64,000 nucleotides of DNA, from contig JAWLAE010000002.1 in the NCBI GenBank assembly GCA_041395625.1, positions 744,001 to 808,000 on the forward strand, read 5' to 3'. Origin of the DNA: CADEED01 sp041395625 (lineage in GTDB: Bacteria; Pseudomonadota; Gammaproteobacteria; Steroidobacterales; Steroidobacteraceae). The position numbers and the translations under genes are program-made. The notes beneath the pieces were generated by a model. It was given only the letters and a program-made list of their open reading frames with translations. It had not been told where the DNA came from and searched no databases. Positions 48,232 through 55,910 of the stretch are shown piece by piece (position 1 is the stretch's first letter; the number at the start of each line of letters is the position of its first letter).

Positions 48232-51054
48232 CTAGCTCCTGCGGTCCGACGTTGCAGCGGCGCCGGGCGCAGCCACATGACGTTCAAACTCGACCGTATA
48301 GTCGTGATAAGTCTGGTTCGGGGCATAGCGGAGCGGGCTGTAATTGAGATGCCCGTACTGGCTCACCAGCGACGTCGGCTTCAGCAACGCTGCGGTGGGA
48401 ATCGCCGCACCAAAATTCTGCCGGCCTTCGAACAGCATCGGATCCCATCCATGGAACATGAACATCGAACCGGAGGGCACTGCGGCAGTCACACGCGCCA
48501 TTGCGACGAAGGACCCGAGCGAGTTGAAAGTGCGGATCAGGTCGCCGTCTTTGACGCGGCGCAGCCGCGCATCGCCCGGGTTGACGTGAATATCCGGCTC
48601 GCCTCGCTGCAGACCGAGTAGCAGTGCATCGTCGCGATACATGCTGTGCACGCCGTGGCGCGCATGCCCCATGGTGAGTCGCAATGGATAGCCGCTCAAT
48701 GCGAGCGGTGCTACGTATACGGGCAGCGCTTCGCCTTCCTGCAGAAACCAGTCATGATCGAAATAGAACTGCTGCCGCCCCGTCAGCGTCGCGTACGGTC
48801 GTTTGTCTCGTGTACTGGCAAGAATTTGGTAGCTGAAGGGTGATTTGGAGCCGAATTGCACTCCTTCGGAATCGTCACCGCGCACAAAGCCGCGCCGCGC
48901 CAGCTCCTCGAACGAGATTTTTGGCATGCCATCCGTATTGTCGATGAGGAACTGTGCGATATCGCGCGAACTGCCGATCGTTCCATTCAGGGTAAACAGT
49001 GCATGCAGATTCCGATAGTCGTGCTCGACGGCCTGCCCAAAGATCGTGTCCTTGACCGGCGCCAGCGCGCGCTCGTCAGCCTTGACGCTGATCGCTTTCG
49101 ACAATCGCGCCATGATCTGCCAGTCGTCCTCGGATTCCCCGAGAGGTGGCACCGCGCGATCGAGCACCTGAATGAAAGGAGTATGCCCCTCCATCACGAA
49201 GTCCTCGCGCTCATAGTGATGCGCTACGGGCAACACGTAATCGGAGTACATCGCGGTAACGCTCATGTCCGGCGTCATCGTCACGATCGTGTCGACTTTG
49301 GCAAGCACGGTCTCGCGAAAACGCGTGCCGCTGGCGCGCCAGTTGGCCGTATTGTGGCCCGCCATGAACGCCATCTTCCACGGCGTCTTGCCGTAGTCAG
49401 GCAGCCACCCGTTGCCGATAGCCTCACGATAGTGCCTGTCGAGATGGTCCGCGGTGCTCGCACCGTAAGTACGGGTGTTGAGCGCCTTGCCATCACCCCG
49501 CGCGTAATCCCACACTGACAGCGCCGCGATTTTCACGCGCGGGCCCAAGCCCGCGAATGCGAACTTCACCACACCATCGGCGTTCGCGAGCTGGGTAGTT
49601 TGCATACCACCACCCTCACGACCTGTATTGCCCGTCAGCGCGCACATCAAGAGCCACGCACGCTGCAGTTTGTCGCCGTGCAGCCACTTGCACGAGCGAA
49701 AGCCCGCGTAAATCATGCCAGCCCCGGAATTCGCGAAGCTGCGCGCGACCGCACGCGTATTGTCAGCGTGCACGCCCGTGATCTGTTGCGCCTGCTCTGG
49801 TGTGTAACGCTCGTTGCACAGGGCTTTGACCTTTTCGAAGACCGTGGTAACACCGATCGAACCTGCGGAGGTGTCGACCGTCCAGTGGCCTTCAAGCGCC
49901 GGCTGCATGTCCTGCAGCGCCAGCGATTCGACCGGCGCACCTTGCTGCGGGACATCCGGCTTGCCGCCGGCGAGCGCCGCGGCACCACTGGCTGGCGCGC
50001 GCATAACGCGCCCGGATTTCTCGTCCCACAGGCAATATGCATCGCTCGAGACGTTGCCCGCGAGATCGCCCCAGCTCAGAAATTTGCCGTCCGTCTCGCG
50101 CACGAGAAACGGCAGATCGGTCTGCTCCCGGACATAGCTCCAGTCGACGAGCTTGTCCGCAATGATGGTCTGAACCATCGCCATGGCAAGTGCGGTATCG
50201 GTGCCCGGCTTTGGATTGAGCCAGCGCGAGGAGTGCATCGCCGTCGCATTGAAGTCCGGCGCAATCGTCACCACGTCCGTGCCGTTGTACTTCGCCTCCC
50301 ACAGGAAATGTGCATCGGGTATGCGTGTCGCCGCAGGGTTGGCAGCCCAGACCAGTACGCATTTCGATTTGTATATCGCCGCGTGATTGTCGCCCGGCAA
50401 ACTATGACCGAGCGTCATATAGGCACCGACCGGCAGATCGCCGACACCCGCGAATGTCTCCGGCATGACAAGCCCGGTGGCATTGGCGAACCGGAAGAGT
50501 GCGGCGAACGACGCACGCTTCATCACCATCGCGGTACCCGTTGCGAAGGTGATCGAATCAGGTCCCGACTGAGTTGCGTGCTCGAGAAACTTGTCGGCAA
50601 TCTCGTTGGCCGCCTGCTCCCACGAAATGCGCTGCCATTTTCCCTCGCCCCGTTCGCCTACGCGCTTCATGGGGTACAACACGCGCTGCTTGCCATACAT
50701 GTACTTCGAGTGACGCACCCCTTTCTGACAGCCACGCGGCCCCCAGTCGGGCGTGTCGTCATCGGTCGCGCCGTACTCGCCCTGCTGTTCCTCGCGCCAG
50801 ACCACGCCGTTCTTCACGTACACATTGAAAGCGCAATGTCCTGCGCAGTTGATGCCACGACTGCCGCGGACCACACGATCCCAAGTCCACTTGCGACGCA
50901 TCACGTCTTCCCACTCGCCGTATACGAGTTTCGGCGCTGCCTCAGAGGCTTGCGTGCGAGCCGCTGCAGGCACGTACTTCAGCGATAGCAGCGTGGTGGC
51001 AACTGCACCAGACCTCGCGAGGAATCCACGTCGCCCGATATGCGATCCAGTCAT
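48232..51054 (-). CDS. Molybdenum alpha subunit, type II DMSO reductase family
   Basis: 940 residues with a twin-arginine leader (GRRGFLAR at 7-14), so exported folded. The likely Mo ligand is Asp206 in GVGDLPVG, aligning with Asp222 of NarG. The FS0 cluster has Cys70, Cys74 and Cys109 in exact NarG spacing, but the usual first ligand (His, four residues before) is Arg66. Further family marks: NPAATRIPDAHFLWEAKY and the nearby APDFNATA. Relatives include nitrate, selenate and chlorate reductases and ethylbenzene, dimethylsulfide and steroid C25 dehydrogenases. The substrate is not decidable by eye. No heme b gamma subunit lies next to it. Confidence 0.9.
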   Translation of the reverse strand: MTGSHIGRRGFLARSGAVATTLLSLKYVPAAARTQASEAAPKLVYGEWEDVMRRKWTWDRVVRGSRGINCAGHCAFNVYVKNGVVWREEQQGEYGATDDDTPDWGPRGCQKGVRHSKYMYGKQRVLYPMKRVGERGEGKWQRISWEQAANEIADKFLEHATQSGPDSITFATGTAMVMKRASFAALFRFANATGLVMPETFAGVGDLPVGAYMTLGHSLPGDNHAAIYKSKCVLVWAANPAATRIPDAHFLWEAKYNGTDVVTIAPDFNATAMHSSRWLNPKPGTDTALAMAMVQTIIADKLVDWSYVREQTDLPFLVRETDGKFLSWGDLAGNVSSDAYCLWDEKSGRVMRAPASGAAALAGGKPDVPQQGAPVESLALQDMQPALEGHWTVDTSAGSIGVTTVFEKVKALCNERYTPEQAQQITGVHADNTRAVARSFANSGAGMIYAGFRSCKWLHGDKLQRAWLLMCALTGNTGREGGGMQTTQLANADGVVKFAFAGLGPRVKIAALSVWDYARGDGKALNTRTYGASTADHLDRHYREAIGNGWLPDYGKTPWKMAFMAGHNTANWRASGTRFRETVLAKVDTIVTMTPDMSVTAMYSDYVLPVAHHYEREDFVMEGHTPFIQVLDRAVPPLGESEDDWQIMARLSKAISVKADERALAPVKDTIFGQAVEHDYRNLHALFTLNGTIGSSRDIAQFLIDNTDGMPKISFEELARRGFVRGDDSEGVQFGSKSPFSYQILASTRDKRPYATLTGRQQFYFDHDWFLQEGEALPVYVAPLALSGYPLRLTMGHARHGVHSMYRDDALLLGLQRGEPDIHVNPGDARLRRVKDGDLIRTFNSLGSFVAMARVTAAVPSGSMFMFHGWDPMLFEGRQNFGAAIPTAALLKPTSLVSQYGHLNYSPLRYAPNQTYHDYTVEFERHVAAPGAAATSDRRS

Positions 51055-51065
51055 TAGTTAGTCCC

Positions 51066-51251
51066 TCACTGCGCATGCGCGACCTGGGCTCGCGCCCAAG
51101 CGTGAGCATGATCCTGTACGGCCGGATCACAAGGGGAAGGGTGGTGCCGCGTCCGCATCGCGGATAGTTCAGCCAGGGGGTCTAACTCCCGCCCTCGCGC
51201 AACATAGGTATATGCCGCAGCGACTGCCGTTGCACACCACAATGCAGACAT
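51066..51251 (-). CDS. Possible 61-residue membrane peptide upstream of the molybdoenzyme
   Basis: An in-frame ATG at 51251 gives 61 residues: a hydrophobic N-terminus (SALWCATAVAAAYTYVARG) and a His-rich tail (with DHAHAW and VAHAQ), ending 11 bases before the alpha-subunit ATG. No good Shine-Dalgarno precedes it, and the region must also hold the divergent ubiD promoter. I keep it as a weak candidate only. Confidence 0.25.
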   Translation of the reverse strand: MSALWCATAVAAAYTYVARGRELDPLAELSAMRTRHHPSPCDPAVQDHAHAWARAQVAHAQ

Positions 51252-51291
51252 ACTCGTCGCGCCCACACTTGCACTTGCAGGAGACGCAGCA

Positions 51292-52698
51292 ATGCTGGAC
51301 TTTCGCGGCTTGATCGCGACACTCGAGTCGCGCGGCGAGCTATGCCGCATTCGCAAGTCTGTCGCGCCGCGATTCGAGCTCGCCGCATTGATGGCGCAGC
51401 TCGACCGGCAACGACAAGCGTTCATGTTCGAGAACGTCGCAGGCGCGCGGTTTCCGCTGGTGGGCGGTCTGTTGAATCGATGGGAATGCTACGGCTGGGC
51501 ACTCGGCACTGTGCCAGGTGAGCCATTCGGCGCGGACGAGCTCGCGACGCGGCTCGAGACCGCCCAGAGCTCGCCGTTGGCACCCCGGACAGTCGCCGGT
51601 GGGCCGGTCAAAGAACACATCCTGTCGGGTAACTCGCTCGGTCTCGGCACTCTGCCGGTGCCCACTGCATTCGAATTCGACAGTGGCGCTTTCATCACCG
51701 GCGCTTGCGGCATCTCCCGCAATCCTCAAACCGGCGAGTTGAATGTCGGCATCTATCGGACGCAGGTTCTTGGGGATCACACGCTCACGGTCAGTGCCAA
51801 TCCCAGCTCGGACCTACACTTGTTCTACGAGGATGCCGCAAGACGTGGCGTGACCATCCCGATCGCGCTTGCGATTGGAGTCGAGCCAGCACTCATGATG
51901 GCAGCTGTGTGCAAGCTACCCACAGGCGAGTCTGAGATCGGTCTCGCCGGCGCTTTGCAGGGCAAACCAATCGAGCTAATTAAATGCGAGACAAGTGATC
52001 TGCTGGTTCCCGCCAATGCCGAGATGATCATCGAAGCGCGAGTCGACTGCTCCAATAAAGTCGTCAATACACTGGGCGAGTTCGTCGGCCAATACGGCAC
52101 CGACACGTCACCGGTGGCCCAGGTGACAGCGATTACGCATCGTCACAATGCGATGCACTATGCGATCCTTGCCGGCCGCAACCCGGAGCACAATACGCTT
52201 GGCAAGATTGCCGGCTTCTCGTTCCGACGTGCAGTCGAGAAATCTCTGCGTCAGTGTTTGCCGGGGATTCGGGATTTGCATGTCTATCTGGACCCGACGC
52301 TCGGGGCCATGACTCACGTCGTGATTGCCATTTCGAAGCGCAACGATGCCGAGCCCATGGCGCTTATCGAGGCCGCGTTCAAGGCCAAGCTGAGCATTGC
52401 CGGTATCGAGATGCCGGTCGAGCGACTCACGAAACGCATTACGGTCGTCGACGACGACATCGACGTTCACGACCTCGAGGATGTCGAATGGGCGCAGTGG
52501 ACCCGTATCGCTTCGGCCAGCAAGTTGCGTGTGATACCGGACGTACCGAGCTGGAACCTGGAGCGTTGCGCCAAACCGAATCGCGGCTCGTTGCGCTTGG
52601 CGATTGATGCCACGGCCGATCAAACGGATCGCGAAAAACTGCGGCGGACTGTCATTCCGGGAGCCGCCAACGTCAGGCTGGCCGACTATCTGGGTTAG
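51292..52698 (+). CDS. UbiD-family decarboxylase
   Basis: 468 residues, preceded by a CAGGAG ribosome site. Prenylated-FMN-dependent (de)carboxylase family: MLDFRGLIATLESRGEL start, CGISRNPQTGELNVGIYR near 140 (cofactor-binding), and the acidic pair in NAEMIIEARVD near 246. Shorter than the 490-residue UbiD of ubiquinone synthesis and with a divergent N-terminus, so it may act on another aromatic acid. No ubiX is in the window. Divergent from the molybdoenzyme; a shared pathway on an aromatic or steroid substrate is possible but unproven. Confidence 0.82.
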   Translation: MLDFRGLIATLESRGELCRIRKSVAPRFELAALMAQLDRQRQAFMFENVAGARFPLVGGLLNRWECYGWALGTVPGEPFGADELATRLETAQSSPLAPRTVAGGPVKEHILSGNSLGLGTLPVPTAFEFDSGAFITGACGISRNPQTGELNVGIYRTQVLGDHTLTVSANPSSDLHLFYEDAARRGVTIPIALAIGVEPALMMAAVCKLPTGESEIGLAGALQGKPIELIKCETSDLLVPANAEMIIEARVDCSNKVVNTLGEFVGQYGTDTSPVAQVTAITHRHNAMHYAILAGRNPEHNTLGKIAGFSFRRAVEKSLRQCLPGIRDLHVYLDPTLGAMTHVVIAISKRNDAEPMALIEAAFKAKLSIAGIEMPVERLTKRITVVDDDIDVHDLEDVEWAQWTRIASASKLRVIPDVPSWNLERCAKPNRGSLRLAIDATADQTDREKLRRTVIPGAANVRLADYLG

Positions 52699-52702
52699 CA
52701 GA

Positions 52703-52749
52703 GATCAACAAATTGATCACGCCGCGGAAATAGCCGGTACTTACACCGG
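52703..52749. terminator. Two small inverted repeats between converging ubiD and lpd
   Basis: GATCAA-CAAA-TTGATC (52703-52718) and CCGGT-ACTTAC-ACCGG (52734-52749) could fold into short hairpins in the 74-base gap between the two stop codons. Stems are only 6 and 5 base pairs and no T-run follows on either strand, so termination is a weak suggestion. Confidence 0.25.
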
Positions 52750-52772
52750 AGCCCATAAGGTCGGGACGCCGA

Positions 52773-54572
52773 TCAGCTGCGGCGCTTCGGGAGGTACAGA
52801 TCCGTCAGCGTTCCCTCGAACGCCTCGGCGGCCATCGCTATCGTCTCCGACAACGTCGGGTGCGGGTGAATAGTCAGCCCGATATCGGCAGCATCGGCGC
52901 CCAACTCGATTGCGAGCGCGATCTCTGCAATCAGCTCGCCTGCGTTCGGGCCTACGATGCCACCACCGAGTACGCGGTGCGTCTTGGGGTCGAACAGCAG
53001 CTTGGTGAAGCCTTCATCACGCGCTTGCGCTAACGACCTACCACTCGCGGCCCACGGAAACGTCGACCGCTGATACTCGATGCGCTGCAGTTTGGCTTCG
53101 ATCTCTGTCAGCCCGACCCAGGATACCTCCGGATCCGTGTAGGCCACGGACGGGATCACACGCGCATCGAAGGCCCGCTTCTCGCCGGCTGCGACCTCCG
53201 CAGCCACCTTCGCTTCGTGAGTTGCTTTGTGTGCCAGCATGGGCTGCCCGACGATGTCGCCAATTGCAAAAATATGCGCCACGTTGGTGCGCAGTTGCTT
53301 GTCAGCGGCAATGAATCCGCGCTCATCGACACGGACACCTGCCAGATCCGCGCCAATCGTCTTGCCATTTGGCGCGCGCCCCACGGCGCACAGCACCTGG
53401 TCGAAGATATCTTCGCGCTCGCCGCCGTCCTGGACTGCAAAGGACACGCGCAAGCCCTGCTTCTCTGCCTTGACAGCCGTCACCTTGGTCGCGAGCAGGA
53501 TCTGCTCGAAACGCCCTCGCAAGCGCTTCTCGAGTGGTTTGACGAGATCGGCATCGCAACCCGGCATTAGTTGCGGTGTCAGCTCGGCCACGGACACCTT
53601 GACGCCGAGCGCGGCGTAAACGCAGCCCATTTCGAGACCAATGATCCCGCCACCCAGCACGAGCAGCCGCTGCGGCAACGACTGCAGCTCGAGTGCGCCG
53701 GTGGAATCGATGACCCGCGGGTCGTCAGGCAGGAACGGCAGGCGGATAGCCTCGGAACCTGCCGCGATGATGCATTGCTCGAACGCGATCCGTTCGGTCT
53801 TGCCAGCGTGTTCGACGGCCAGCACATGCGGACTGACGAACTTGCCGCTACCACGCACGACCTCAACCTTGCGCTGCTTGGCCAGCGCCTGCAGGCCGGT
53901 CGTGAGCTTGCCGACTACCGAGGACTTCCAACCGCGCAACGCCGCGATATCGATCGTCGGTGCACCAAAATCGATGCCATGCGCGGCCATGTCGGCCGCC
54001 TCATCGATCACCTTGGCTGCATGCAGCAGCGCCTTCGATGGAATGCAACCTACATTGAGACAGACGCCGCCCAGGGTAGGCCAGCGCTCGACCAGCACGA
54101 CTGCCATACCAAGATCCGCAGCTCGAAACGCCGCTGTGTAACCACCAGGACCCGCACCCAGCACCAACAACTGGACTTTGCGGTCATGCGGCTCGTCGAT
54201 CGTTGGCGCAGTGGCGCGGGCGGGCGCGACTGGCTGCGCAGCGACGCCTGCGGGTTCCGGTCTGGAATCGGCGCGCGCGGCGGCAGCGGCCGGCGTTCGT
54301 GCCGTGTCGGCGGCACCCTGGCCGCTCGACTCTGCCGCACTATCAACGCGCATGATCAGGCTGCCGCTACGCACCTTGCCGCCCGGTTGGACGAGTACCT
54401 CGGCGATTGTGCCGACGACACTCGACGGCACGTCCATGGTCGCCTTGTCGCTCTCCAGGGTGAGCAGCGGAGTCTCGAGCTCGACCGTGTCGCCGGGCTT
54501 CACCAGCACATCGACGATAGAAACTTCGTCCGCAGTGCCAAGATCGGGCACCAGCACGTCGACACGATTCAC
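52773..54572 (-). CDS. lpdA: Dihydrolipoamide dehydrogenase with N-terminal lipoyl domain (E3)
   Basis: 599 residues. An N-terminal lipoyl domain (1-75, lipoylated Lys43 in ESDKATMD), an Ala/Pro linker (about 85-125), then the flavoprotein. FAD loop LGAGPGGYTAAF near 138, redox-active disulfide Cys171-x4-Cys176 in GGVCLNVGCIPSK, and the catalytic His-Glu pair in HPHPTLSE. Lipoyl-fused E3 is found in pyruvate dehydrogenase operons of several proteobacteria. It overlaps the aceF stop by 4 bases, and is the last gene of aceE-aceF-lpd. Confidence 0.96.
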   Translation of the reverse strand: MNRVDVLVPDLGTADEVSIVDVLVKPGDTVELETPLLTLESDKATMDVPSSVVGTIAEVLVQPGGKVRSGSLIMRVDSAAESSGQGAADTARTPAAAAARADSRPEPAGVAAQPVAPARATAPTIDEPHDRKVQLLVLGAGPGGYTAAFRAADLGMAVVLVERWPTLGGVCLNVGCIPSKALLHAAKVIDEAADMAAHGIDFGAPTIDIAALRGWKSSVVGKLTTGLQALAKQRKVEVVRGSGKFVSPHVLAVEHAGKTERIAFEQCIIAAGSEAIRLPFLPDDPRVIDSTGALELQSLPQRLLVLGGGIIGLEMGCVYAALGVKVSVAELTPQLMPGCDADLVKPLEKRLRGRFEQILLATKVTAVKAEKQGLRVSFAVQDGGEREDIFDQVLCAVGRAPNGKTIGADLAGVRVDERGFIAADKQLRTNVAHIFAIGDIVGQPMLAHKATHEAKVAAEVAAGEKRAFDARVIPSVAYTDPEVSWVGLTEIEAKLQRIEYQRSTFPWAASGRSLAQARDEGFTKLLFDPKTHRVLGGGIVGPNAGELIAEIALAIELGADAADIGLTIHPHPTLSETIAMAAEAFEGTLTDLYLPKRRS

Positions 54573-55903
54573 GGTACCGCCTCGAGCAGACCCTTTACAT
54601 CGGCGAGTTTCTCAGCCAGATAGCTGGTGAAACGTACGGCCGCAGCGCCATCGATCACGCGATGATCGTAGGAGAAGGACAGCGGCAACATCAGACGCGG
54701 CACGAAGCCACCCTGTTCGTTGAATACCGGCTTCAGCGACGCGCGCGAGACACCCAAAATCGCGATCTCGGGCGCATTGATGATGGGTGTAAAGGCCGTA
54801 CCACCAATACCACCGAGACTCGAAACCGTGAACGTCCCGCCCTGCATGTCGGCAGCTACCAACTTGCCGCTGCGGGCCTTCTCGGAGAGTTCGGCCAGTG
54901 AACGAGCCAACTCGTATACATCCTTCCGATCTGCGTCACGGATCACTGGCACTAACAGCCCGCCCGGTGTATCCGCCGCAAATCCCAGGTGTATGTACTG
55001 CTTCACTACCAGATTCTCGCCGCCCTCGTCGAGCGACGCGTTGACGAGCGGAAACTGTTGCAACGCCTTGACACAGGCGCGCAGGATGAACGCCAGCGGC
55101 GTGAGCTTGATGCCTTCCGATTCCGACTTCTTCTTGAGCGTTTTGCGGGTGCTTTCTAGCTCGGTGATGTCGGCCTCGTCGAACTGTGTGACATGCGGCA
55201 AATTGACCCACGATGCATGCAGTCGAGGTCCGGAAATCTTCTGTACACGGGACAGCGGCTGTACGTCGACCGCACCGAACGCAGCGAAGTCCACGCGCGG
55301 AACCTTCGGTAGCGCAGCACCCGTACCCGCAGCGCCGCCCATTATGCTCTTCACATAAGCCTTGACGTCCTCATGAGTGACGCGGTCCTTGTCACCGCTA
55401 CCTTTCACCCGGATGAGGTCGACGCCCAGCTCGCGCGCGAGTTTGCGGACCGAGGGCCCTGCATGCGCGCGCGAGAAACCCAGCTCATCGATACGCGCAC
55501 CCCCCGCTATGCGTGCGGCCGAGGCTGCGGGTGTCGTGCTGGCGGCCGCAACGTCCTTGGTCGGGGGCGACTGCGGTTTCTTGCCATCACCACGCGTGGT
55601 CTGCTGCGACGGTGGAGATCCTTTCGCTTCGGTTTCCCGCGGAGCCTTGGCGCCCGCGTCGTCGGTCGTCGTCACGGTGACGATCGGGTCACCCGCGCGC
55701 ACATTGTCACCTTTGGCAACGTGCACCCGCTCCACTAACCCAGCGGCAGTGGACGGCACATCCATCGTCGCCTTGTCGGTCTCGAGGGTCAGCAACGGTG
55801 TATCGATTTCAACCGTGTCACCGGGCTTGACCAGGACGTCGATCACGGCGACCTGATCGAAATTCCCCATGTCGGGGACCGGGATTTCCATGGCCTTGCT
55901 CAT
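54569..55903 (-). CDS. aceF: Dihydrolipoamide acetyltransferase (E2) with one lipoyl domain
   Basis: 444 residues. One lipoyl domain (Lys44 in ETDKATMD) instead of the three of E. coli, a linker of about 60 residues, a peripheral subunit-binding domain near 155-190 (SVRKLARELGVD), then the acetyltransferase core ending in SYDHRVIDG with the catalytic His and Asp. The lipoyl domain removed from E2 is effectively supplied on E3 in this operon. It is 7 bases downstream of aceE. Confidence 0.96.
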   Translation of the reverse strand: MSKAMEIPVPDMGNFDQVAVIDVLVKPGDTVEIDTPLLTLETDKATMDVPSTAAGLVERVHVAKGDNVRAGDPIVTVTTTDDAGAKAPRETEAKGSPPSQQTTRGDGKKPQSPPTKDVAAASTTPAASAARIAGGARIDELGFSRAHAGPSVRKLARELGVDLIRVKGSGDKDRVTHEDVKAYVKSIMGGAAGTGAALPKVPRVDFAAFGAVDVQPLSRVQKISGPRLHASWVNLPHVTQFDEADITELESTRKTLKKKSESEGIKLTPLAFILRACVKALQQFPLVNASLDEGGENLVVKQYIHLGFAADTPGGLLVPVIRDADRKDVYELARSLAELSEKARSGKLVAADMQGGTFTVSSLGGIGGTAFTPIINAPEIAILGVSRASLKPVFNEQGGFVPRLMLPLSFSYDHRVIDGAAAVRFTSYLAEKLADVKGLLEAVP

Positions 55904-55910
55904 GCTCGTA

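Noticed and set aside
49600..50988. 462-codon plus-strand frame opposite the molybdenum subunit
   Set aside because: Antisense shadow with Arg/His-rich content; the alpha subunit on the other strand is intact over its full length.
52703..52718. GATCAA-CAAA-TTGATC palindrome as another FNR box
   Set aside because: The half-sites are in the inverted order (ATCAA...TTGAT instead of TTGAT...ATCAA) and it lies between two stop codons, where a promoter operator is not expected.
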